From contig JARLFY010000062.1 in the NCBI GenBank assembly GCA_031296325.1, forward strand, positions 1 through 64,000: a stretch of 64,000 bases of DNA, written 5' to 3'. The notes beneath the pieces are model-generated. The model did no database searches, was not told the origin of the DNA, and worked only from the letters and a program-made list of their open reading frames with translations. This document shows, in pieces, positions 48,660 to 56,687 of this stretch (position 1 is the first letter of the stretch; every line of letters begins with the position of its first letter). Both the position numbers and the translations under genes were made by a program. The stretch comes from Acidobacteriaceae bacterium (GTDB lineage Bacteria; Acidobacteriota; Terriglobia; Terriglobales; Acidobacteriaceae).

Positions 48660-50561
48660 TTGGGGAGATTGGCCGTAGAGGATGAATTGCAGCTCGCGAC
48701 GGAGCGATACCAGCCGATCGTGCAGCCGCAGCGGATCGATCGGCCTGAGCCGTCAGCCCGCAGCCAGCGACCCTGCGAACGCGTCTTTGCCGCAGCGTTG
48801 GTCAGCGCGCTGACCCTCTTCTCCGTCATCATCAACGGCTACCACCCCTACGCGGAGGACGGAGGGCTGTATCTTGCCGGAGTCAAGCGGCTGCTCGATC
48901 CTGCGCTCTATCCTCACGGCACGGCCTTCGTTCTGGAGCCGATGCGGCTCTCCTTCTTTGCGCCCACTCTTGCGGCTCTGGTGCGGTTGCTGCCCATGAC
49001 GCCCGATGCGGCGCTACATCGAGGTCTTCCGGTCGTGCTTCTGGCGTTGCATCTGGCCAGCATCTGGGCAACTCTGTTTGCCGCATGGCTGCTTGCCACG
49101 CGCTGCTGGACGACGCGTGCTGCGCGCGCAGGAGCGGTAACCCTGCTGGCCTGCTGGCTGTCGTTGCCGGTCGCCGGAACTGCGTTGCTCATTATGGATG
49201 CGTACGTCACGGCGCGCAGCCTCTCAACACCTGCGCTGTTGCTGGCGCTGATCGGCGTACTGGACTGGACCGAGCCGGATCGGACAGAGCGCAGCGCGGC
49301 GATGACGCGGCGACGACGCGGCTTCTACCTCTGCGCCGGAAGCCTTACTCTGGCTACAGTCATGCATCCTCTGATGGCCGCCTACGCTCTGGCTGCGACG
49401 CTGATGCTGCTCGCCACGCGAGCGCCCCGGCGCTCCAGCAGAGTTGGCTGGACACTGACGCTGGCAGTTACCGCGCTGGTTTTGGCTGCACTGCTGCAAG
49501 CTGTGGCGAGGCCGGAGAGCGCAGAGTACCTCCGCGTAGCCCTGACCCGCACCTACTGGTTCATCGCGCAGTGGCGCTGGTTTGAGTGGGCAGGTCTGGC
49601 CGCGCCGTTGGCAATCCTGTCTGCGATGGCGTACTCCGCCGCGCCCCGGATCTACGTCTCCAACTCGCTAGAGCATCTCTCGAATTACTGTAGACCCATT
49701 TGCTTGTCATTCCGCAGCGAAGCGAAGGAATCTGCTTTTGCTCACTCCACGACGGTCTACCCCATTACCGAAGACGCTCTGTGGCCTCCGCTGACGTATG
49801 ATCCGATCCTGCATCGCAAGGTGGAACTGGCAGACGGCCAGTCCGTGCAGGCCGAGGACGCAAGACGCGCTCTGTTGCGGATGGCCGTTGCCGTGGGTGT
49901 AATCGCCTGCCTGATTGCCGCACTCTTCGCCCGCGCTGCGGCGGCGACGCATCTGGTCGCACGTTTACAGCCTCTGCGCGCCTTTCAATGCGTCTATCTG
50001 GTGCTTGTGCTGATCCTCGGCGCGCATTTGGGGGAACGCATACTGCGACGAAGCGCATGGCGCTGGGTGGCGACGTTGCTTCTGCTTGGCGGTGTCATGC
50101 TGGGCGCGGAACGAGCGGCCTTCCCCCACTCAAACCACTTGGAACTGCCAGCCTTTGCCTCGTCCGGCAGCCAACAGTCCGAAGTGCGCAATCAGTGGGT
50201 ACAGGCCTTTCTCTGGATTCGCGAGCACACGCCAAAGGACGCTCTCTTTGCTCTCGACGCGGACTACATCAACGCTCCGGGAGAAGACGCGCAGTGCTTC
50301 CGCGCTATCGCCGAACGCAGTTCTCTGGCCGACTACTCCAAGGACGGAGGCGAGGCATCGATCGCGCCCGATCTAACCGCAGCGTGGGCCGAGGGGCAGG
50401 CGGCACAGCAGAGATTGAGTTCGCCCGCTACCACCGACGCCGAGCGACTGGCTACGTTACGCCCTCTGGGAGTCTCCTGGCTGGTGCTGCAAGCGTCCGC
50501 GACGACTAGCCTCAACTGTCCCTTCAGCAACGCCGCAGTAAAGGTTTGCCAGCTCCCGTGA
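48660..50561 (+). CDS. polytopic membrane protein of unknown function with an embedded repeat
   Basis: 633 residues from a TTG with GGAG nine bases upstream; this start is not certain. About ten to twelve hydrophobic segments (ALVSALTLFSVIINGYHPYA, GLPVVLLALHLASIWATLFA, GVIACLIAALFARAAAA) resemble GT-C type membrane glycosyltransferases, and the soluble C terminus has FLWIREHTPKDALFALD and YSKDGG, a pattern seen in such proteins. I cannot name the family. Residues about 341-372, in the loop between two membrane segments, are encoded by a family A repeat (LSFRSEAKESAFAH). Confidence 0.7.
   Translation: MGRLAVEDELQLATERYQPIVQPQRIDRPEPSARSQRPCERVFAAALVSALTLFSVIINGYHPYAEDGGLYLAGVKRLLDPALYPHGTAFVLEPMRLSFFAPTLAALVRLLPMTPDAALHRGLPVVLLALHLASIWATLFAAWLLATRCWTTRAARAGAVTLLACWLSLPVAGTALLIMDAYVTARSLSTPALLLALIGVLDWTEPDRTERSAAMTRRRRGFYLCAGSLTLATVMHPLMAAYALAATLMLLATRAPRRSSRVGWTLTLAVTALVLAALLQAVARPESAEYLRVALTRTYWFIAQWRWFEWAGLAAPLAILSAMAYSAAPRIYVSNSLEHLSNYCRPICLSFRSEAKESAFAHSTTVYPITEDALWPPLTYDPILHRKVELADGQSVQAEDARRALLRMAVAVGVIACLIAALFARAAAATHLVARLQPLRAFQCVYLVLVLILGAHLGERILRRSAWRWVATLLLLGGVMLGAERAAFPHSNHLELPAFASSGSQQSEVRNQWVQAFLWIREHTPKDALFALDADYINAPGEDAQCFRAIAERSSLADYSKDGGEASIAPDLTAAWAEGQAAQQRLSSPATTDAERLATLRPLGVSWLVLQASATTSLNCPFSNAAVKVCQLP
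49681..49770. repeat. palindromic repeat family A, copy 9, inside a coding region
   Basis: Complete copy bounded by GTAGACC (49690-49696) and GGTCTAC (49754-49760), 71 bp in all, with flanks GAATTACT and CCCATTACCGAAGAC also seen at other copies. It is translated in frame in the membrane protein gene. Confidence 0.87.
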
Positions 50562-50632
50562 ATACACAATAGCCTGCACGCTCGTATGATAGAACGTAGC
50601 AGACGGGGTACTAACCGTCTTGAAGGAGCAGT

Positions 50633-51424
50633 ATGAGCAGCACTCCAGCATCGATCTCCCCGAGCCTCAAGATCGTCGAACCCACGCCTTTTGACGCCGC
50701 CGCCTTTGCCGCACATGCGTTCTCGTCTCCCGCCACGCTGGCCGCTCTCTTCGACCACACGTTGCTGAAGCCCGATGCCACGCGCGCTCAGGTCATTCGC
50801 CTCTGTCACGAGGCGGCCGAGCATCGCTTTGCCTGTGCCATGGTCAATCCCACATGGCTCGCCTGCGCGGTCGAGGCACTGGCCGGAACCGGCATTCCGG
50901 CGGGAGTCGTCATCGGCTTTCCGCTGGGCGCGTCACTTGCCGCCTCCAAGCGCGACGAGGCCGCTCGCGTCCTCAAACTCGGCGCGCACGATGTGGACAT
51001 GGTTCTCAACATCGGCCTGCTCAAATCCGGCACTAAAGAGGATTACGAGGCGATCAAGCAGGAGATTCGCGCGGTGGTCGAGTTGGCACACGGCGCGGGA
51101 GCCATCGTCAAAGTCATTCTGGAGACCTGTCTGCTTACCTTTGAAGAGAAGTTGCGCGCCTCCGAACTGGCTCTGGCCGCCGGGGCCGACTTCCTCAAGA
51201 CCTCCACCGGCTTCTCTTCGGGCGGAGCCACAGCCGACGACATCGCGCTTCTGCGCGGCGTGGCCGGACGACGCGCCGGAGTCAAAGCCTCGGGAGGAAT
51301 CCGCTCGCTGGCCGACGTTCGCGCCATGCTGGAAGCCGGAGCCACGCGCATTGGAGCCAGCGCCAGCCTGAAGATCCTCGCCGAATTCTCCAACCAATCC
51401 ACGACTTCTGCCAGCGAGGCCTGA
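50633..51424 (+). CDS. deoC: deoxyribose-phosphate aldolase
   Basis: 263 residues. LAALFDHTLLKPDATRAQVI opens the barrel; CAMVNPTWLACA, VIGFPLGASL and DVDMVLNIGLLKSG follow; the Schiff-base lysine is in FLKTSTGFSSGGAT (about residue 189) and the second lysine in GVKASGGIRS. It cleaves deoxyribose 5-phosphate to acetaldehyde and glyceraldehyde 3-phosphate. The N terminus has about 30 extra residues. GAAGGAG precedes the ATG. No other deo gene is adjacent. Confidence 0.95.
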   Translation: MSSTPASISPSLKIVEPTPFDAAAFAAHAFSSPATLAALFDHTLLKPDATRAQVIRLCHEAAEHRFACAMVNPTWLACAVEALAGTGIPAGVVIGFPLGASLAASKRDEAARVLKLGAHDVDMVLNIGLLKSGTKEDYEAIKQEIRAVVELAHGAGAIVKVILETCLLTFEEKLRASELALAAGADFLKTSTGFSSGGATADDIALLRGVAGRRAGVKASGGIRSLADVRAMLEAGATRIGASASLKILAEFSNQSTTSASEA

Positions 51425-51439
51425 ACCTTGATCCAGTAT

Positions 51440-51505
51440 TCGTTTGTCATTCTGAGCGAAGCGAAGAATCCCCGCATTTCGTTCGCGGTGGCAATGGAGT
51501 GCAGC
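51440..51505. repeat. palindromic repeat family A, copy 10 (variant)
   Basis: TTTGTCATTCTGAGCGAAGC then GAAGAATCCCCGCATTTCGT and GCGGTGGCAATGG. It lies between deoC and the TPM gene and keeps an open frame that would extend the TPM gene upstream, which is why that longer start was rejected. Confidence 0.7.
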
Positions 51506-51586
51506 AACAGGGGAACCGCTCTAGCCCTCTGCCGCAGACTGGCGCGTAAGTCACTGATGCAAAAGAAAAATGCAGAGAAGGATAGA

Positions 51587-52432
51587 ATGAGGACGATGCT
51601 GCGGACTCTGCGTTGCTGGATGATCGTCGTGCTGCTGGGGTTCTTGGGCCAAGTGGCGCTTGGGGAGTCGGTGGCGACGATGCCTGCGCCGACCGGCTAT
51701 GTGAGCGATCTGGCCGGGCTGTTGACGCCGGAGACGAAGGCCAGTCTGGAAGAGCTTTGCACCGAGGTCGATCATCAGGCCCACGCGCAGATCGCCGTCG
51801 TAACGGTGAAGAGTCTCGAAGCTGATCCGGTAAAGAATCAGAAGGCGAGCGACGCTCTGCCTGCGCCCTCAATCGAGGAGTTCACTACTGCCCTGGAAGA
51901 CAAGTGGAAGGTCGGAGCCAAGGGAACCGATCGCGGAATTCTGCTGATCGTATCGCTGAATCCCAGAAAGTATCGGATCGAGGTTGGATACGGACTCGAA
52001 GGAATTCTGAACGACGCCAAGGTGGGCGACATCGGGCGCGAGATGGCTCCGCTGCTGCACTCCGGCGACTATAATCAGGCGATTCCGCTGGGCACTCGCG
52101 AGATCGCGCAGGACATTGCCGCCGATGCAGGAGTGGCGCTGTCTGGGGCGGATGCACCGGTTCAGCGTATCTACCGCGAGCAGCCGGCACAGCCGCAGGT
52201 CAGTCCGATTGGCGCGCTGATTGTGGGTGTGATTCTGATGGTGGTGATCGGGGTGCTGATCCGCACCGGACACATCGGGCTGCTCTTCTTTCTGCTCTTC
52301 AACCTGCTGGGCGGCGGAGGAGGAGGACGCGATGACGATGATCGCGGCGGCGGCTTTGGCGGAGGCGGAGGTGGTTTTGGAGGTTTCGGCGGCGGAAGCT
52401 CGGGCGGTGGCGGGGCAAGCGGAGATTTTTAG
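51587..52432 (+). CDS. TPM domain membrane protein
   Basis: 281 residues from the ATG at 51587, with AGAAGG five bases before it and a signal peptide directly behind (RCWMIVVLLGFLGQVALGE). The TPM domain (YVSDLAGLLTPETKASLEEL, IAVVTVKSLE, RGILLIVSLNPRKYRIEVGY) covers about residues 30-170. A transmembrane segment (IGALIVGVILMVVIGVLI) and a Gly-rich tail (GGGFGGGGGGFGGFGGGSSG) complete the protein. Related proteins are membrane-anchored with the TPM domain outside; their role is poorly known. It is 53 bp ahead of a lemA gene, the usual pairing. Confidence 0.88.
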   Translation: MRTMLRTLRCWMIVVLLGFLGQVALGESVATMPAPTGYVSDLAGLLTPETKASLEELCTEVDHQAHAQIAVVTVKSLEADPVKNQKASDALPAPSIEEFTTALEDKWKVGAKGTDRGILLIVSLNPRKYRIEVGYGLEGILNDAKVGDIGREMAPLLHSGDYNQAIPLGTREIAQDIAADAGVALSGADAPVQRIYREQPAQPQVSPIGALIVGVILMVVIGVLIRTGHIGLLFFLLFNLLGGGGGGRDDDDRGGGFGGGGGGFGGFGGGSSGGGGASGDF

Positions 52433-52485
52433 GCAGTAGAAAAATTCGCAGCGACGTATCTATCGAAACGGAGAATTGAGAGACG

Positions 52486-53070
52486 ATGAATAAGACTTTG
52501 TGGATTGTGCTGGGCGTGGTTGGGCTGATGTTTCTGGGGCTGCTGGCGGTTGGCGGCAGCTATGTAAGCTCGAAGAACCAGATGGTCGCGATGAACGCGG
52601 AGGTGGACTCCTCCTTCTCGTCGATCGACGTGGATCTACAGCGGCGGGCCGACCTGATCCCGAATCTTGTGCAGACGGTCAAGGGCTATGCCAAGGTCGA
52701 GGAGACCGTTCTCACCGCTATCGCCAACGCGCGCGCCGGTTTGATGACGGCCAGAACTCCAGATGAGAAGCTGGCTGCGAACGACCGGCTGAACGTGGCG
52801 ATCCTGCCGCTGATGCGGATGCAGGAGAACTATCCGCAGTTGAAGAGCAACGAGCAGTTCATGCGCCTACAAGACGAGTTGGCCGGAACAGAGAATCGGA
52901 TTGCCGTAGCGCGGCTGCGCTATAACGCGTCGATCAAGGACTACAACGTCTTCATTCAGCAGTTCCCCAACAGCATCTGGGCGAGCTTTGCTGGCTTCCA
53001 GCCGAAGACGGGATACTACAAGGCGGATGACTCCTCGAAGACGGCCCCGAAGGTGGACTTCTCAAACTAG
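52486..53070 (+). CDS. LemA family protein
   Basis: 194 residues. One N-terminal membrane anchor (LWIVLGVVGLMFLGLLAVGG) is followed by the LemA helical domain: VDLQRRADLIPNLVQTVKGY, VLTAIANARAGLMTA, ENRIAVARLRYNASIKDYN and FPNSIWASFAGF. Function is unknown although the family is widespread. Probably cotranscribed with the TPM gene. Confidence 0.92.
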   Translation: MNKTLWIVLGVVGLMFLGLLAVGGSYVSSKNQMVAMNAEVDSSFSSIDVDLQRRADLIPNLVQTVKGYAKVEETVLTAIANARAGLMTARTPDEKLAANDRLNVAILPLMRMQENYPQLKSNEQFMRLQDELAGTENRIAVARLRYNASIKDYNVFIQQFPNSIWASFAGFQPKTGYYKADDSSKTAPKVDFSN

Positions 53071-53275
53071 AAATTTTTACTGACGGACGCGCCGAGAATC
53101 GCCGAAGGCAGCCTGACGCACTGCAAGCCTCTCTGCGCATTTTGCGCGGAGACGATGGGGTGCTATCGTTGGAATCGCTTGTTCTTCGGCTTGCGAGCAA
53201 GGTTGCAGAGATTTGCTTGACGGGGACGAACACTTCGAGCCGGCAGAGGCACAGGAAAATGAGACGGTGGTAAAG

Positions 53276-53923
53276 ATGACAAAGCAGAAGAAGGCATTGA
53301 GTCAGGCGATTCGGGAGCGGAGGGCTACGCCCAGCTTCGACGGAGCGCCGATCCCTGCCGAGGATTTGCACGAGATTATTCATGCCGGCTTGTGCGCGCC
53401 CAGCGGATTTAACATGCAACCATGGCGCTTCATCGTGGTGCAGAGCGAGGAGCAGAAAAAACGTCTGCGTGCGGCTTCCTACAACCAAGGCAAGGTGGAG
53501 GAGGCCTCGGCTGTGATTGTGGCCTGCGGAGACGCCGATGGCTGGCGCAAGGATCTGGAGCCAATGCTGTATCGGGGGATCGAGGGAGGAATGCCGGAGG
53601 GATATGCGGCGCAGGCACGCAATATCGTTCCAAAGTACCTGTCGAACTTCTCCAGAGACGAGATGCATGGATGGCTCAACAAGAATGTGATGATCGCAAC
53701 CACCCAGATGATGTTGACCGCCGAGGTGATGGGCTACGATACCGCGATGATGGAGGGCTTCGAGCAGGAAAAAGTGCGCGAGGTGCTGCGTCTGCCGCTG
53801 AGCTATTGGACCGTGGCTCTGCTGGCCGTGGGACACTTGAAAGGTCCCGACAAGTTCGACGGAGGCCGATTCGAGATGGGGCATACCGTCTTCGGCGAAG
53901 AGTTCGGCAAGCCGCTGAAGTAG
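53276..53923 (+). CDS. nitroreductase family protein
   Basis: 215 residues from the ATG at 53276; a TTG 63 bases earlier would extend it without similarity. QAIRERRATPSFDGAPIPAE, then APSGFNMQPWRFIVVQ (FMN-binding SGxNxQPW), MMLTAEVMGYDTAMMEGFE and ALLAVGHLK are the family landmarks. Expected to be a homodimeric FMN enzyme reducing nitro or quinone-type compounds with NAD(P)H; the substrate is unknown. Confidence 0.9.
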   Translation: MTKQKKALSQAIRERRATPSFDGAPIPAEDLHEIIHAGLCAPSGFNMQPWRFIVVQSEEQKKRLRAASYNQGKVEEASAVIVACGDADGWRKDLEPMLYRGIEGGMPEGYAAQARNIVPKYLSNFSRDEMHGWLNKNVMIATTQMMLTAEVMGYDTAMMEGFEQEKVREVLRLPLSYWTVALLAVGHLKGPDKFDGGRFEMGHTVFGEEFGKPLK

Positions 53924-53957
53924 GCGGGGGCTTACCGGCTGCGGCAAAATTCCTGTT

Positions 53958-54049
53958 TTTCCGGTAATGGTGTAGACCGCCGTGGAGAGAGTCAAAGCGG
54001 ATTCCTTCGTTTCGCTACGGAATGACAAACAAATGATGCTATGGAATGC
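53958..54049. repeat. palindromic repeat family A, copy 11
   Basis: Minus orientation: CCGGTAATGGTGTAGACC, then GCGGATTCCTTCGTTTCGCT and ACGGAATGACAAACAAAT. The complementary strand carries the open frame ICLSFRSETKESALTLSTAV, nearly the same peptide as in the membrane protein at 48660. Confidence 0.82.
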
Positions 54050-54131
54050 CAACAAGGGCTGAAGGCCCGCCCTATAGCTCTGCTGCGGATCAAAACGCAG
54101 TGTTCGGATATATGTCGATACGGTCTAGAGC
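54050..54131. repeat. repeat family B, copy
   Basis: AGGGCTGAAGGCCCGCCCTA, AGCTCTGCTGCGGATCAAAA and GGATATATGTCGATACGGTC match the right-hand block of the copy at 27763. It abuts a family A repeat, as at 31044 and 3880. Confidence 0.8.
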
Positions 54132-54214
54132 AAAAGTGAAAAGGTTCAGAGATAAACAATCCTCTACAATGAACAGCGAACGGTAGATGTGTGTGAGTAC
54201 GGTTTAAAGGAGCG

Positions 54215-56401
54215 ATGAGCATGGGGAGAGTTTTGCGGATGGCGACGATCACGGTGGCAGGTGCGGTGTTGATGGGGGCTGGAGGAATGGGCGCGGCGGG
54301 TCAGGCTGCGGCGGGAAAGCCTGCGGCTGATGCTGCGGCGGCGTTTGGGCCAAAGAATCCTTTTTATACCGAGAGTTCGTTGCCGTATCATGCGCCGCCG
54401 TTCGACAAGATCAAGGACTCGGACTATCAGCCCGCGATCGAGGCCGGAATGGCTGAGCAGATCAAGGAGGTTGAGGCGATTGCCAATAATCCAGCCGCTC
54501 CGACCTTTGAAAATACGTTGGTGGCGTTGGAGAAGACGGGGCGGCTCTACAACCGTGCGGCGGAGACCTTCGACGGCGTGAGTCAGGCCAACACCAATCC
54601 CGTGCTGGAGAAGGTGGACGAGATCGAATCGCCCAAGCGGGCTGCGCACGACGACGCGATCTATCTGAATGCGAAGCTGTTTCAGCGCGTTGCTAAGATC
54701 TATGCGCAGATGGATTCGCTAGGGCTGGATGCAGAGTCGCGGCGGCTGGTGGATGTGTACTACAAGCATTTTGTGCATCAGGGCGCGAAGCTCTCGGTGG
54801 AGGATCAGAACAAGCTGCGCAAGCTGAATGAGGAGGAATCGACGCTACAGAACAGCTTTCGGACGAAGCTGTTGGCGGCGACCAAAGAGGCTGCGTTTAC
54901 CGCTAAGGATAAGGCAGCGTTGAAGGGGTTGACGGCGGCGCAGGTGGAGGCGGCGGTCGAGGCGGCCAAGGGACGCAAGGTGGAGGGCTACGTTTTGCCG
55001 TTGCAGAATACGACGCAGCAGCCGTTGCTGGCGTCGCTGGAGGATCGCGCGACGCGGCAGGCGCTCTTTGAGGACTCGTGGAATCGCGCAGAACGAGGCG
55101 GGGCGAACGACACGCGGGAGACGGTTCTGCGTCTGGCCAAGGTGAGAGCGGAGAAGGCGAAGCTGTTGGGCTTTGACAACTACGCGGCGTGGAATCTGGA
55201 AGACCAGATGGCCAAGACTCCTGAGGCCGCGATCAAGTTTATGGACGCGCTGGTTCCGGCGACGACGGCCAAGGCTGTGGTCGAGGGCAAAGAGATTCAA
55301 ACGGTGATTGATGCTCAAAAGGGCGGGTTCCAGTTGCAGCCGTGGGACTGGGAGTTCTACTCCGAGCAGGTGCGCAAGGCAAAGTACGACATAGACGAGG
55401 CGCAGGTGCGGCCTTACTTCGAACTCAATAATGTTCTGGAAAATGGCGTGTTTTATGCGGCAAGCCAGCTCTATGGGCTGAGCTTCAAGGAGCGTAAGGA
55501 CATTCCGGTATACAACCCCGACGTGCGCGTCTTCGAGGTCTTCGAGGCGAACGGCAAGCCGCTGGCGCTGGTCTACTTCGACTACTTCAAGCGCGATAAC
55601 AAGAGCGGCGGGGCGTGGATGAGCAACTTTGTCGATCAGTCGAAGCTGTTGGGAACGCTTCCGGTGATCTATAACGTGGCGAACTTCAGCAAGCCAGTCG
55701 CAGGGGAGCCGGCGCTGATCAGCTTCGACGACGTGACGACGATGTTCCACGAGTTTGGCCACGGGCTGCATGGAATGTTCTCCAGCGTGGAGTATCCGCG
55801 GCTGTCTGGGACCGACGTGCCGCGCGACTTTGTGGAGTTTCCCTCGCAGTTCAATGAACACTGGGCCAGCAATCCGGCGGTCTTCGACCACTTTGCCAAG
55901 CACTACAAGACGGGGACGGCGATGCCTCCAGAGCTGGCCGCAAAGCTGCGCAAGGCTGCAAAGTTCAATCAGGGATACATGCTGACCGAACTGCTGGCGG
56001 CGGCGGAGTTGGACATGCAGTGGCATACGATCTCCGCGACGAGTACGGTGGAGTCGCCCGACGCCTTCGAGAAGGCCGCGCTGGAGCGCAAGAAGCTGGC
56101 TCTGGCGACGGTTCCGCCGCGCTACCGTACGAGCTACTTTCAACACATCTGGGGAGGCGGATATGCGGCGGGATACTACGCGTATCTGTGGAGCGAGATG
56201 CTGGACGACGACGCCTACCAGTGGTTTGAGAATCACGGCGGGCTGACGCGCGCCAATGGCGAACGATTCCGCTCGATGGTGCTGTCGAAGGGCAATACCG
56301 AGGAGCTGGGAAAGATGTACGCGGCGTGGCTGGGAGCCGAACCAAGCGCCGAGCCGATGTTGAAGCAGCGCGGTCTGGTAGAGGATGGAGCAAAGAAGTA
56401 G
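54215..56401 (+). CDS. dcp: M3 family metallopeptidase (peptidyl-dipeptidase Dcp-like), exported
   Basis: 728 residues with an N-terminal signal (ATITVAGAVLMGAGGMGAAG). The zinc motif is MFHEFGHGLHG with HEFGH at residues 512-516; the third ligand region and the M3-specific RDFVEFPSQFNEHWA follow, and HIWGGGYAAGYYAYLWSEML is the C-terminal block of the Dcp/OpdA group. Dcp removes C-terminal dipeptides from peptides. Here it is probably periplasmic because of the signal. A terminator follows. Confidence 0.9.
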   Translation: MSMGRVLRMATITVAGAVLMGAGGMGAAGQAAAGKPAADAAAAFGPKNPFYTESSLPYHAPPFDKIKDSDYQPAIEAGMAEQIKEVEAIANNPAAPTFENTLVALEKTGRLYNRAAETFDGVSQANTNPVLEKVDEIESPKRAAHDDAIYLNAKLFQRVAKIYAQMDSLGLDAESRRLVDVYYKHFVHQGAKLSVEDQNKLRKLNEEESTLQNSFRTKLLAATKEAAFTAKDKAALKGLTAAQVEAAVEAAKGRKVEGYVLPLQNTTQQPLLASLEDRATRQALFEDSWNRAERGGANDTRETVLRLAKVRAEKAKLLGFDNYAAWNLEDQMAKTPEAAIKFMDALVPATTAKAVVEGKEIQTVIDAQKGGFQLQPWDWEFYSEQVRKAKYDIDEAQVRPYFELNNVLENGVFYAASQLYGLSFKERKDIPVYNPDVRVFEVFEANGKPLALVYFDYFKRDNKSGGAWMSNFVDQSKLLGTLPVIYNVANFSKPVAGEPALISFDDVTTMFHEFGHGLHGMFSSVEYPRLSGTDVPRDFVEFPSQFNEHWASNPAVFDHFAKHYKTGTAMPPELAAKLRKAAKFNQGYMLTELLAAAELDMQWHTISATSTVESPDAFEKAALERKKLALATVPPRYRTSYFQHIWGGGYAAGYYAYLWSEMLDDDAYQWFENHGGLTRANGERFRSMVLSKGNTEELGKMYAAWLGAEPSAEPMLKQRGLVEDGAKK

Positions 56402-56420
56402 GCCGCAACAAAGCCAGCAG

Positions 56421-56457
56421 AGGCCCAACTCCCGATTACGGGAGTTGGGCCTTTGCT
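56421..56457 (+). terminator. rho-independent-like terminator after dcp
   Basis: AGGCCCAACTCCC and GGGAGTTGGGCCT form a perfect 13-bp stem around GATTAC, 19 bp after the stop codon, followed by TTGCTTTGG. Confidence 0.8.
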
Positions 56458-56510
56458 TTGGCGGACTATATGAAGCTCGATACATACCGGCTTATCTAAC
56501 TAAATTTGAG

Positions 56511-56612
56511 TGTTTTCGGCATTGGTGTAGGCCATTGTGTCGCGAGCAACAGCAGATTCCTTCGCTTCGCTACGGAATGACAAACAAAGCGGTCTACAGT
56601 AATTCAGGAACT
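56511..56612. repeat. palindromic repeat family A, copy 12
   Basis: Complete copy in minus orientation with GTAGGCC at the left, AGCAGATTCCTTCGCTTCGC, TACGGAATGACAAACAAA, then GGTCTACAGTAATTCAGGAA and CTGCTCT at the right. It lies between the two peptidase genes. Confidence 0.85.
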
Positions 56613-56687
56613 GCTCTGAAATGCTCTAACTCGTCTGATTTGAAATATTTGTTGTGAGACAGGTCTGGATCGTGTAGTCTGGCTGCC

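Noticed and set aside
51428-51586. N-terminal extension of the TPM protein
   Set aside because: The extension is encoded by a family A repeat and would place residues before the signal peptide; the ATG at 51587 has a good ribosome binding site.
54845-56485. 546-codon open frame on the minus strand
   Set aside because: Antisense to the M3 peptidase gene; composition is that of a shadow frame and no motif is present.
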